This document shows positions 1 to 10,007 of a stretch of DNA of 64,000 nt, one piece after another. This stretch comes from Seiridium cupressi. Lineage: Eukaryota > Ascomycota > Sordariomycetes > Amphisphaeriales > Sporocadaceae. Within the stretch, counting starts at the first letter, position 1. Each line of letters opens with the position of its first letter. The stretch spans positions 186,001 through 250,000 of the forward strand of contig JARVKI010000034.1 of the NCBI GenBank assembly GCA_036674765.1, written 5' to 3'. The position numbers were made by a program, and so were the translations under genes. The notes beneath the pieces were generated by a model. The model ran no database searches. It had not been told where the DNA came from and saw only the letters and a list, made by a program, of their open reading frames with translations.

Positions 1-1
1 C

Positions 2-1418
2 AACAACAGCACTCCTGAAATCGGCTTGATTGAGGTGGGCTACAGCTGCTCGCCTTCTTGCCCCGACGTCCGCTCGAGAGCGATACCTTTAGCCCTGATG
101 GAATCCAAGCAAGCGCAGGCATATGCCGCTTACGAGATGGAACAGACGTTGTCCTTAGCAGGGTCTCACTCGAATCTCGATATGCAAGCATTGCTGAACA
201 GCGACATAAACGTCGCCTGCGATGTGCTGCAAACCATACTCGTGAATGTTGAAGCCGGGATGGATTCTATTTCCAGTACCGACGCGGTGCCACAAGTTGT
301 TGAGCTCTGCTTGACAACCCTTCGCGAAACAGATGCCGCAGAGCCTCGGGCTGTTGCGCTGGACATTCTCACTGCTGTACTTGACGGAATAGCGAAGAAC
401 AAGGCCGCGGGTTCTCTGCCGACCAGGGATGCGCTCACATCACTATGGACTGAATTGCAGAGCAAGCCACTGAACCCAAGTTTGGCAGATGCCGTTATTC
501 GTACCAGCGGTCCTCTCATCAAGGCACTTGTTACACAGAGTCAAGATGCACCCGACCAGAACACTGAACAGTGGCTCAGATCTTGGGGTGTAATGATGAG
601 CAATGCCGGTTCAATAGATAACGTGAGTCACACCTCTTTCCCTGATCCCAATAGCCGGTCTAACATAACTCCAGGGCTTCGATACGCGTATGGCAGGCAT
701 CCAGGCCATCCTATCCTTCACCTCGAACTCGTCACTACCATTCCAGTCTCCCGCCAACCTGTCATGGCTCCTAGCCCTCTACGACTATCTCAACGACGAC
801 GACGATGAGATCCGCGACATCGCAGCCTCCGCCACGGCCCCTATCCTCGGCAAGCCACTCGTATCCATCGAAGCCAGTACGCGACTTCTATCGTGGCTGG
901 CCAAACAGTATGGAGAAACCGCCGAGTTCCGCACGCACGTGGCCTGCCGCATGGTCGGGCAACCAGCCGTGTGGGCGCAGATCACAGACCCGACAAGGAT
1001 CCTGAGCAGCTGGGACGCCGCCGAGGCGGATCTAGCCCGCGCGATGCGCTTCGACGACTCGCTCTTTGTCGTCGAGGAGCAGAACCTGTACATCGACGAG
1101 GTCCGCGAATCGCTGCGCTGGAAGGACGTCTTCCGGTCCCTCGCGTACGCCGGTGACGACGACGCGGCGGTCGCGGCACTGCTTCAGTGGACGACCGCGG
1201 GCCTTCGGACCCTCTGTGCGCAGGCCGAGACGGACGACGGGGTGCTGGGCTGGACGTCGAAGCCGGAGGTCTTTGCGCTCTGTTCGCGCGTTGTGGTGTG
1301 CGGCATCGCGCTGGCCGAGAAGCATGCGGATGCCAAGGAGGAGTTGAGGACATTTGTGGAACAAGGAAAAAAGACGAGGGTTCATGGATTGTTGCTTGGT
1401 TTGTGCGGAGGCAGGTAG
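2..1418 (+). CDS. TRM732: THADA/TRM732-family (DUF2428) protein, 3' part
   Basis: Partial gene: the frame is open to the left window edge, so the 5' end lies outside. I read two exons, 2..622 and 675..1418. They are joined by a 52-bp phase-0 intron (GTGAGT donor, CCAG acceptor) that turns ...GSIDN into GFDTRMAG.... The product is an all-helical HEAT/ARM-like protein. The segment LYDYLNDDDDEIRDIAA just after the intron is the hallmark of the C-terminal part of THADA/Trm732. In yeast, Trm732 partners the methyltransferase Trm7 for 2'-O-methylation of tRNA position 32 in the anticodon loop; that role is inferred here from family membership. The C-terminus is rich in Ala and Leu and ends at a TAG. 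The downstream neighbour is convergent. Confidence is good for the family and lower for the symbol, because most of the protein is missing. Confidence 0.75.
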
Positions 1419-2081
1419 GCCATTCGAGAGATTATTATAAAAGTTACTGTTTAGTGTCCCGTGGTTAATTGCGTTTGATACTATATGATATGATCATGTT
1501 TCTTTTTTTCCTTCCTTCAAGTTCACATTATGGCAATACTCCGATATTATCAACCTCTCTATACAACTAATTCTTAAGGAAGAGAAGACGGCCCACCGGA
1601 AGTATCAGGATGCGAGTAGCATACTGTCGTGAGTGGAGGTATCGTCCATCCGTGAATGATTAACATCATGATATACCTCGATATAAGACTGATTATTGGT
1701 CTAACCCTATTGTGTCTAACCTACAACTATCTCTGCTGTTGAACATACAAGGAAATCGCTTATGCGAGAAACCAAAGTGGTATAAGGAATGCATAGGTAC
1801 GATAGGAGGGACTGAAAGCAGCCAGACGCACCCTTTGTAGACACGCATCTCTCGAGTCAGCCAAGACGTCCTCACAAGTCGCGGACAGGGGCAGCGTCGG
1901 CAGTCAAAATTCGGAATTCTCGACGTAGACGATTCCCCACGCTTCCTGTGTGCTCACTGTTACGCCGTGCAAATGCTTTGGGCACACCGATTTTCTCTAG
2001 ACCCCTTCTGAGCTTTTCTTTGATGCTCCTTGTGCTATCAAAACTGTCATCTGTTTTGCTGGGCTGGTGAATGGCGGACTC
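1419..2081. other. intergenic region between convergent genes
   Basis: 663 bp between the TAG of the TRM732-like gene and the stop of the DUF3074 gene on the other strand. It is AT-rich, with pyrimidine runs near 1501-1520, and must hold the two 3' UTRs and their polyadenylation signals. I see no coding sequence or RNA gene. Confidence 0.6.
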
Positions 2082-4228
2082 CTAGCCATCCACCTTGCTG
2101 GTTCTGAAGCTGTTCGTTCGTCGCAGACTGTCCAGCAGTTCCGGCGAACTGGTCTTACCTAACTTGGCAACCAACAGGGTATTTTGTCCCTGCAACTCCC
2201 CAACCTGCTCCCTCAGTACATCGACCTGTTTCAAGGCAACATCTCTCTCGGCCCTTACTTTCTCAAGCTCCATGGATAGGTTTTGCTTAGCTTCCTTCTC
2301 CGCCTGTTTTCTGCGCGCCTCCTCAGCCTTCCGCTGCTCCCTGGCCCGCTTCTCCTCGATGCGCTTAAGGTCACGTTGGTACTTCTCTTCCTGCTTTTGA
2401 ATTTCGCGATCATGCTTCTCCTTAAGCTTAGCGATCGCGGCTTCGTCGCTCTTAGCATCGGTATCCTTCCTGGCGATTGCCCGCTCCTGCGCTCGAGCTA
2501 TCTTCTCGCTGGCTTTCCGCTTCTTCTCCTCGAGCTTCCGGAGCTCTTTCTCGTGGTGGGATGGTGCGGTAGATTTGCCTGCCGCCGAATCCGTGGAATG
2601 GGTTGATTGAGCTTCACCATCTCGATGGTTGGAAGCAACAGGCGAGACGAGGTCATTGATACTATCAGTCTTGCTGAGCTTACTATCCGCGTCAAGGTCG
2701 GAGTCTATGCTGTGGAAGCTCTGGACTGAGGAAGAGTCGCTGTCATCCTCAACAGACTCCAATTGTGATAGATCAGTATCAGTATCACCACCCTTGGCAG
2801 ATCCAAGAGGATTGGGCAGGCGAGCAGCCACCGCTCCAAGTGCTTCGGCGATCATGCCGTAGAAGCCACCGGGCCGTACTCCTTCGGCCTCTTCTTCTGC
2901 TACATAGTTTGGTTTCAAGGTCGAGTCGCTACGATTGCTTATCACGGGATTGACGGTTTCTCGGTTCTGGTCTGCCTGTTGTACCTCGGTATTGGAAGGT
3001 GCTTCGTGAACTTCGTCAACTTCGTCACTGGCTTTGGTGGTCTTTGCCGAGTCCCTTGCCTGTACCCACTTCATGAACTTCTCGGCATCAGTGGCTATTC
3101 CAGCCGGCGTGCCTTTTTCGACCATGAATCTGGGGACGCTGCCACCAGGGTCGCTCCGGGTTACCATGAGCCATTCAACCAATGTCTCAACGTCGTCTGG
3201 GTCCTTCGCGTCCTCTTCCGTCCCAGCAAATGATATAGTCTTGCCTCTCTTCCGACCTTCTGCTGCCGTATCAGAAGTTGAACTAGACATGGCGGCGCTG
3301 CGAGCCGAACGAGCCAAGGCGTCCTTTTCCAAAGCCTCCGCGGCATGTAGCTCCGCTGCCTCGGCATCGTCGTGGCTTAGGTCGATGGAAGACCGAACTT
3401 TTCGCAGCGGTTTCTCAATCTTTATTTCTCTGATGAATTCTACTGATTCGTACTGGCCCCGTATATAACCATTTCTTGGGGGACATGCAGGATGTATGCA
3501 CGGCTTCGATACAAGCATGTAATACCTCGCCTTGGCTGCCCCTTGCTGTTCTGGTGGGTCGACAGCAGAGTCAGAGCTGAGAAGCAGTGTCACAAAGTCT
3601 CTTGGCGTTGTCGGTCCTGGAAACTGGGCGGAAAGTTGATAGACTATAGTGGCGCGTTAGCGTTGAAGAGCTAGGACACGGTGGTGGGCATTGGCTTACC
3701 TTCCATCCTCCCACAGCCATCCACGGTTGTATCGACAACTTTCTGGTCAGCTCCTATCCCACGGATCTTGCCTTCACCTGGACCTCCTTGCACTTTTAAG
3801 CTTTCAGCAAACTCTGCTTGCATTCCGTGCTTCCACTGGTCGAACGACAGTCCATGGTGGAGGCTGCGGCGTGCAAACCAGGCGCCCTTCTTATCTTTCG
3901 AAGACATCTTGTACACATTCACGCCGAGTGGATTCTCGCGAGGATTGACCTGCACCTCCTTCCATTCCTTACGCAAATGCTCGGCTCGATCAGATATCTT
4001 GGGAGCCCTTTCGGGGAGTCTAGGGCCGGCGGGGTCGGTAGCGGAGCGTGGGCGGCCATTGCTGGCGCTTGGTGTGGATTTGGAGGTGAGGGATATGGGT
4101 ATTGAGTCGATGAGAGATTGCGCATCTGTAAAGGTGTCGGTAAGGAAGGTCTTCAGGTTGTCTTGGTTGATGGTGTCCCAATCTATCGGCGCAAGCGCCT
4201 TGAAGACCTCGTGGTGATGATTCGTCAT
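2082..4228 (-). CDS. DUF3074 (START-like) protein with C-terminal coiled coil
   Basis: Two exons on the minus strand, 4228..3700 and 3643..2082, joined by a 56-bp phase-1 intron (GTAAGC donor, CTATAG acceptor), give 696 residues. The acceptor was chosen because it restores the family string MEVYQLSAQFPGPTTPRDF across the junction; other AG sites would delete part of it. The DUF3074 domain covers roughly residues 75-260, with motifs such as ENPLGVNVYK, WFARRS and KVQGGPGEGKIRGIG. DUF3074 is a fungal START-related fold and so probably a lipid or hydrophobic-ligand pocket. A long acidic, Ser-rich linker follows. Residues about 535-675 form a charged coiled coil (repeated EEK/RKAEE patterns) ending in Leu-rich heptads. 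No membrane segment is seen. The biological role is unknown. Confidence 0.85.
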
Positions 4229-4500
4229 GTTGATCGCGTGCCTCTACGGTTATGTGTATGTCGTACGGCTGGTCAATCGGGAGTAGGGTTCTAATGCAAA
4301 ACGTGCAATTCGTAATTCATATCAAGCGTTAGGTTGTGTGTTGCAGTACATGGGAGAAGTAGTCTTAGAGGTCGCTGGTTGGTGAGGAGGTAAAGGTTTC
4401 GAGCAAGCTGCGAACCTAATGGTTCAAGACAAAGCAAAGCAGTAGGTGGTAAGTTTTACAGTCATAGGACCCGGGAAATGCGGCATTGGTAATTCGAGAC

Positions 4501-4680
4501 CTAGATGAGGCCAACGATAACCGGCAAGTTGCTGGACCCAGTTTCACGGCATTCTTCGTTTGTAGCCTTTGCGAGCCGTGAGACAACGTCTGACGATTCG
4601 CGGAATGCGGGAGCTTTCTGAGCGCGTTTGACGTCATCCTCCATAATCCGACGAACCCGATCAACGGCAGCTCTGGGCAT
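4501..4680 (-). CDS. possible 59-residue small protein
   Basis: An ATG-to-TAG frame of 60 codons. It begins MPRAAVDRVRRIMEDDVKRA and continues with an alternating charged, amphipathic-helix-like pattern (about 40 residues with Arg/Lys and Asp/Glu spaced every 3-4), ending NLPVIVGLI. The composition looks coding (few rare residues, no low complexity). It sits on the same strand as, and about 270 bp upstream of, the DUF3074 start. It could be an independent small gene, a first exon, or chance. No family was recognised and no function is proposed. Confidence 0.35.
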   Translation of the reverse strand: MPRAAVDRVRRIMEDDVKRAQKAPAFRESSDVVSRLAKATNEECRETGSSNLPVIVGLI

Positions 4681-4733
4681 GCTAGCATGTTAGTGCCGAA
4701 ACGACGTCAATCACCCCGGATTGTCTCGTCGCC

Positions 4734-4771
4734 GCGGAGCGAAGCTCCGCCCATGTCCTTTTTTTTTTTTT
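4734..4771. other. GC-rich hairpin adjacent to a T13 tract
   Basis: The 7-bp perfect arms GCGGAGC and GCTCCGC flank a GAA loop at 4734-4750. The core GCGAAGC is a known exceptionally stable DNA mini-hairpin. Eight bases later there is a run of 13 T (4759-4771). On the plus strand this resembles a hairpin followed by an RNA polymerase III-type T-run terminator. No upstream Pol III gene with recognisable A and B boxes was found, so its role is open. Confidence 0.5.
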
Positions 4772-5481
4772 CCCCTCGTGTTCACTGTTCAGAGTCTCAA
4801 TCAGGGGAAACTGCTTGTTTGGTCCAATTTCTAGACCGTGCCCCATGCTTATGCCTTAACCTTGATATTGCACGACTTCAGAACCAAGGTTTTCTCGATA
4901 GATCGACAACTGGCTAACCGAGGTTTTCTCCGTTACGTCTACTGTCGGGCCACGTGAAGCTGCCGATTACGACATGGCAAACAGGCAAGTCTGGACCGTG
5001 AGAATGATTTCATGATTTGGAGTAGAGTTGAACAAAAGGGCTCCAATCCCACCAACTGCCACCGAAGTGTCCGGAGCTATTGACCTAGTATCCAACGGCG
5101 TCAGACTAGTTCGCATTGGCATGAGCGCTTCTACCTTCGAAGCATCTAGCAGATTTCTTGATCTTCCTTAGCCGGATAGCCTAATTAGTGGACGCTGATG
5201 CAAGAAACTCTTTTGGGTTGTTTGTTGTTAGCGTCTCCAATTGCGTCGTCTACATTCGGAAAGCCTTCTGCAAGACACCCACCAATATCACATCTTTGTG
5301 GGTCGCAATACGCATTTCATATGCCACAAGATCTCGTGGACCTTCGTGCGGTCAAGACTACACTTGAGGCGGATATAGACGTGGCTGTCTGATCCTATCT
5401 ATATGTAAATTTCGAGTGGTATACTAACAGAGACATGCAGACTCTTGTACATAGTCCTAAACAAAACCGTCGCCTCCCATC
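4772..5481. other. intergenic region, no gene recognised
   Basis: About 710 bp between the hairpin/T-tract and the stop of the WSC protein gene. Only short frames without coding character are present. It should include the 3' UTR of the WSC gene on the minus strand. Confidence 0.5.
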
Positions 5482-6798
5482 TTATGCAGGAAAAGCATTT
5501 CGCCGCCCGAACCGGCCACGCCGAACCATTTTGACAGTCTTGATCACTGTGGGCTTTCCGTCCGTGCCGACAGTGGTAGCATGAGGTCCTAGGCTTCTCT
5601 TGTTCTTCTGTGCACTAGTCTTCTTGTAAACTGAAACGAGATTACTACCACCACAGATCTGTCCCTTGTTGCCAGCACATTGCATAGTGCACGCCTCGTT
5701 CTTCATCATGGGCGCTTTCTCATTCAGCTTCGCGGCGCACCAACACTCCTGGCCGTACTCGAGGCCGGCCCAGGACAAGCCCTTGCCATCACAGGTCTTG
5801 ATGCAGGAATCTATCGTTATCGTGCCGCCGGCAGCAGCCAGGAGGGGGCCGACGGCGCGACCCTTGCTCTCATCATAGCAACCAACGTAGTCAAAGCCTC
5901 CCGTGGAGGACACCGAGCTAGCCGCACGCAGGGTGTTGTTCTTGTAGACCGAGAGCAGCGACGGTCCACCACAGGTCTGGGACTGGTCACCCGCACACGG
6001 CATGCCGCAGGCACCTTTGACGCCAGCTTCGAGCTTCACTCCCGCGTCCAGAGCGTTGCCGCACCAGCACTCGCGGCCGTACTCCAGACCTGCCACCGGG
6101 TAGCCATTGATGCTGCAAGAAGCAAGACAGATGCTGATGGTCATCTTGGCATCGGAGGTGGGTTTCAATGGTAAGGCGCGTCCGTTCTGAATCTCGGATG
6201 CGCAACCAACGTAAGAGGCCCCGTTTGGAGTATAGACGGCGTTCGCGGACGGTGATGCTGCAGCGGAAGAAGAGGAGGGCTTGGAAGGGGTAGGTGAAGT
6301 AGCGACGGAAAGGGCCTGAGTCGTCGTCGTCGTCGGCTTGCTAGTAGTGCTGGCAGCTGTAGACTGGGCACCAGACTGAGAAGGAGAGCCCGCGTTAGAG
6401 GAAGGCTTCGTAGTGGAAGAGTCTCCGCCCTTGCTTGGGCTCGGGGCCGGCGCAGGAGTAGGCGTGATGCTGACGAGCGTTCTGCCGGCTGATGTAGGCT
6501 GCGACTTATCGGTGGCGATACAATACCAGTAGTTGGCCCAGAACATGCTGGGGCAATTCTGGCCGTTGCCACCGAGGAAGGGGTTCAGGCCGTAGAAATC
6601 TGTCTCGGTGAGCTGGGCGCGAGTCGCAAAAGCACCGCAGTAGTCGCCTTGCCCGACGTCGTAGGCTTTCATCCAGCGCACGCAGTTTGGGACGATGCCC
6701 TCCTGGATGCTACTCGCGGGAGCAGTATTCGTGTTATATTTCGGATCCATCTTGGCTGATGAGTATTGTTTGACGCCTTCGGTTGGTAGTACATTCAA
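5482..6798 (-). CDS. LysM plus tandem-WSC surface protein, 5' end not resolved
   Basis: One open exon of about 438 residues. It contains a LysM-like module (about residues 27-95: SIQEGIVPNC ... FYGLNPFL ... WANYWYCIA), a Ser/Thr/Pro-rich, probably O-glycosylated linker (about 95-190), then two WSC domains (about 196-285 and 303-391). Each WSC domain has the Cys pattern YVGC/C..SC/C..TC, GLEYGxECWC, C..PC/C..QC and CGG. WSC and LysM modules bind cell-wall glycans. The C-terminus is basic (RRGRFGRRN). The first in-frame ATG is at 6750, inside the run-up to LysM, and no signal peptide precedes it. A pyrimidine-rich CCTCTTTCCGAG just upstream of 6798 looks like a splice acceptor, and a GTATGT donor lies near 6980. 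A 5' exon is therefore likely, but I could not identify a credible one. Alternatively the 5' end has been lost and this is a truncated gene. Confidence 0.7.
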   Translation of the reverse strand: MNVLPTEGVKQYSSAKMDPKYNTNTAPASSIQEGIVPNCVRWMKAYDVGQGDYCGAFATRAQLTETDFYGLNPFLGGNGQNCPSMFWANYWYCIATDKSQPTSAGRTLVSITPTPAPAPSPSKGGDSSTTKPSSNAGSPSQSGAQSTAASTTSKPTTTTTQALSVATSPTPSKPSSSSAAASPSANAVYTPNGASYVGCASEIQNGRALPLKPTSDAKMTISICLASCSINGYPVAGLEYGRECWCGNALDAGVKLEAGVKGACGMPCAGDQSQTCGGPSLLSVYKNNTLRAASSVSSTGGFDYVGCYDESKGRAVGPLLAAAGGTITIDSCIKTCDGKGLSWAGLEYGQECWCAAKLNEKAPMMKNEACTMQCAGNKGQICGGSNLVSVYKKTSAQKNKRSLGPHATTVGTDGKPTVIKTVKMVRRGRFGRRNAFPA

Positions 6799-8109
6799 CT
6801 CGGAAAGAGGTCAATATTACACCTTGTGGTTAAGCTTGGTTTGGTAGGTCGAAGTCCCAGAACCGTGAGTTGTCATTTTTCCTTGCCAGCAAAGGCCTCA
6901 AGATCCTGCTTATGCGCCGTCATAGCGACAAAGAGTTATCCTTTGCGTGCGTTGTCGACTCGATGAAGTCTTTGGGGGCCCTTTTACATACCAAATAAAG
7001 AAGTGGCGTAAGATCTGCTCGCAAATCTTTCGAGTGTCGGCGGTCTAGATCTTCAACTCTTGATTAGTCGCGCCAATTTTCCTTTAAACGAGCGGATGAG
7101 GTGGTCTTGATAAGCTTGATGGCTGAGACAAAGACTCGGGTATCTTGGTGACAACAAGGCGACGAATTGACCCCCTGAAATCGGGACGAGAGCCCTCTAG
7201 ATATCCGAGACAAAGGTCCTCACCATGGGACGCGCCGTTGTGGAGATGAACCAACTGTCTCATTCTAGTGGGAGTATGATACGGACGCAAATCGGGTCTT
7301 CATGCCATGGCATTCGTTTCATCATCGTACTCGTTTCGAAAGAAGTTTTGGTCGGCATACCTCTTATCAATATGAGCAACATTCGGAAAAGGCTCGATCC
7401 AAACATACTAACATACTTCACAATGATTTGACACTCAGGGATGTGTATGGGTGACGTTGCACTCTCATACTAAGTACAATAGCGTCGTGCCCAGCCGAAG
7501 AAAATAATGATCTTCCATAATGTAGTTGTCGTCATGCTAATGAGATCTGAGGATCGTCATATTATTGATATTTTGTGGGAGGTTGATCGAAGGACAACTC
7601 CTCCCCAAACCAGGCTTATGTGCTATACTACCAGAGCGGTGTAACCCGGTCGGCCTGAGGACAATATTGGCTTTCCTATAATAGCCGTCTGTTAAGTAAG
7701 TGCTTTCATTATCGATTGAATGGCAGACTTTGTGAGGTACACATATACTGAGCAAGGAGACGATGCAAAAAACTGTGCCCGGAAACGGATAACTCCGTTT
7801 TGGATCTCATTCCATGCAATGGCCCTCCAAGTGCAGCTGCACGTTGCACACACATGTAATGATTCGTTTATGTAAGAAGCAAGACACAAATACACTGTCA
7901 TCGTCGGCTGGCGAGTTGAAAAGGAGCGAATGAGAGTTCCTGCCGGACTACCGGTACACCGACAGGGGTCGAGCCCAGCCAATCAAGCGCGTCTCGGCCA
8001 CAGCTTAGCTAGGAATTCTGCCCTCCCATTCCGTGCACTCTTGACATCCAGACTTCAACAGTCTGTGACCAATACAACTCTTGCCCGCAATCAACACTTC
8101 CTCGACAGC
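6799..8109. other. divergent intergenic region
   Basis: 1.3 kb between the visible 5' end of the LysM-WSC gene (-) and the DFG10 start (+). It may contain missing 5' exons of the former. A weak in-frame stretch on the minus strand around 6990-7060 has some coding appearance, but stops break it. No other gene was recognised. Confidence 0.45.
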
Positions 8110-9119
8110 ATGGGGAGCTTGGAGGGCATTGTCGAGTCTCTGGACCCATACTTGGAGCCCGCACGGCTTTGTCAAGCCTTCTTCATATTGGCCGCCTGCG
8201 CCGTACTCGCTGTGGCCATTACACCACCATCTGCAAGGGGGCTCCTGACCCAATATGGAGCTCGCAGTTCTACGCCTCCAGACGGAACCAACGCGCAAAA
8301 CAACGCGTCAGAGGGTCAATTCACGAGGCTCATTGGCTGGGCCACATCGTTTGGCCAGATCCCCCATTCGTGGTTTGGTCATTTCTACGTATTGTCTGTC
8401 TTGAGCTCAGCATTCTGGGCAGTGCAGTACTTCTACCATGGTGCCTTTCTGGACGCCATCGCCAAACATCAGACTGCTCGAGCTCCCACCCCATCGATGA
8501 CAGTACAACAGGTTCAGTTGGCTTGGTTGCTCATGGCTCTGCAAGGCGTCCGTCGGCTATACGAGTCCCTCTTTGTTATGTGTGCCTCATCTTCCAAGAT
8601 GTGGATCGTTCACTGGCTACTCGGATGTGCATACTACCTTTGCATAGGCATTGCAGTTTGGATCGAGGGATCGAGTAGGTGCAGGTCCTCTCCATGACTT
8701 GTTCTGACCGTTGATATATTCTGCTAGATGCCATCCTACAATTCGACCGACAGCTCTCCCAGTTGCGCTGGCCATCCACGAGGGAGACTGGCGGGTTGTC
8801 GCTATTCCTCTTTGCGTGGTCAATGCAGTACAGGTGTCACAGTTATCTAGCCGGACTGAAGAAATACTCTCTTCCAGAGGTGGGGATGTTTCGGCACCTG
8901 ATCTGTCCACATTATACATGTGAATGCCTTCTGTATCTCTCACTGGCCATAGTTGCGGCACCGGAAAAGCAGGTTTGCAACAGAACGGTGCTGTGCGGCT
9001 TGATTTTTGTGACCGTTAACCTTGGTGTCACCGCTAGTGGTACCAGAAGATGGTATGCTGGCAAATTCGGGGAGGAAAAGATCAAAGGCAAGTGGAACAT
9101 GATACCGTTCATCTACTGA
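8110..9119 (+). CDS. DFG10: polyprenol reductase, steroid 5-alpha-reductase family
   Basis: Two exons, 8110..8674 and 8728..9119, separated by a 53-bp phase-1 intron (GTAGGT ... CTGCTAG), give 318 residues. The ATG at 8110 (MGSLEGIVESL) was chosen over the longer upstream frame because it precedes the first membrane segment closely. Several hydrophobic segments are present, including FFILAACAVLAVAI, WIVHWLLGCAYYLCIGIAVWI and CGLIFVTVNLGVTA. The C-terminal 3-oxo-5-alpha-steroid 4-dehydrogenase region carries HYTCECLLYLSLAI, NLGVTASGTRRWY and the terminal KWNMIPFIY, typical of SRD5A3/Dfg10. The family reduces the alpha-isoprene unit of polyprenol to dolichol in the ER for N-glycosylation. The C-terminal gene neighbour is convergent, with its stop 24 bp away. 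Confidence 0.85.
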
Positions 9120-9143
9120 ACGACAGATCCACTAGGATCATGT

Positions 9144-10007
9144 CTACCTCTTCTGGAACATGGCGAACCTATTTCCCAGCTTGGATACCTTTAGGACATC
9201 TCGATAGGTCAAGCTAGTACGTGTTGATCGAGCATTACGACCTTCGGTGAACTCATCGCTGGACCTAAGCAACTGCCAGTTGGAGACAGTGTCTTCTGAT
9301 AAACCAACGTCCTCTGTAATGTCGGCGATACCGTGAAGATATTCGGTGTAGAGATCTGCAGTGGTGACAAGGAGGCTCCGCGGCTCCTGGAGTATTCTCC
9401 AGACAGGGTTGGGATCGAGAGCTCCGTCTTCCTTACTCTTGTGGATATTCAGGCATAGACTAGCCCCGAGGCTTACAGTACAAACGACGGGATGGTACGC
9501 GCTCCCGTCCTTGTGGGGCATGATTCCGACGCCAGGCGGATATTCGTTGATGAGAACATGGTTCGGTCGTTTGTGGGGGCTGTCAGAGAAGAGGTCGGGG
9601 GAATCGAGCTCTGGGAGACGCGGGAGAGACTTCAAGCGCGAGATGACGGGTTCTTCGAGCCAGTCTGGCAGAGGCGCATCGACCAGCTGGTTATTGACCA
9701 AGTCGGATGGCCAGGTCTGGAGGCGACGATGGGTGAGCTGCTTCCAACGAGGCTTGGGGGCGGACGCAATCTGTGGTCCAGTTAGAGCGAGCATCATGGC
9801 AGCCTACCGATACCACCGTACTTTATCTAGGATGATTCGCTCGTCGTCTTCAGAGATGAAATCGGGAATGTAATATGCAGCAGGCGGAAGGGATTTGATG
9901 CGAGCATGGTCCAGCGACGCTGGTAGCACGATGGGCGGGATGGCGGAGGCTGAGCCTGCATTGTCACCCATTTTTGTCATGCGCGGAGGGAAAAGAGCTG
10001 GATGCAA
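9144..10007 (-). CDS. ALKBH6: AlkB homologue 6-type 2-oxoglutarate/Fe(II) dioxygenase
   Basis: Two exons on the minus strand, 10007..9822 and 9770..9144, with a 51-bp phase-0 intron (GTACGG donor, CCACAG acceptor), give 270 residues. The donor was chosen over a nearby GTAGGC because only it keeps the frame and yields ILDKIASAPKPRWKQL, the conserved ALKBH6 entry segment. Iron ligands are H148 and D150 in MPHKDG and probably H207 in YLHGI. The 2-oxoglutarate-binding R-x5-R is R246..R252 (RTSLTYR). NEYPPGVGIMPHKDG is the family signature. ALKBH6 proteins are AlkB-like demethylases, and their physiological substrate is poorly established. In-frame ATGs at residues 10 and 13 are alternative starts. 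It is transcribed divergently from the HOS4-like gene. Confidence 0.88.
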
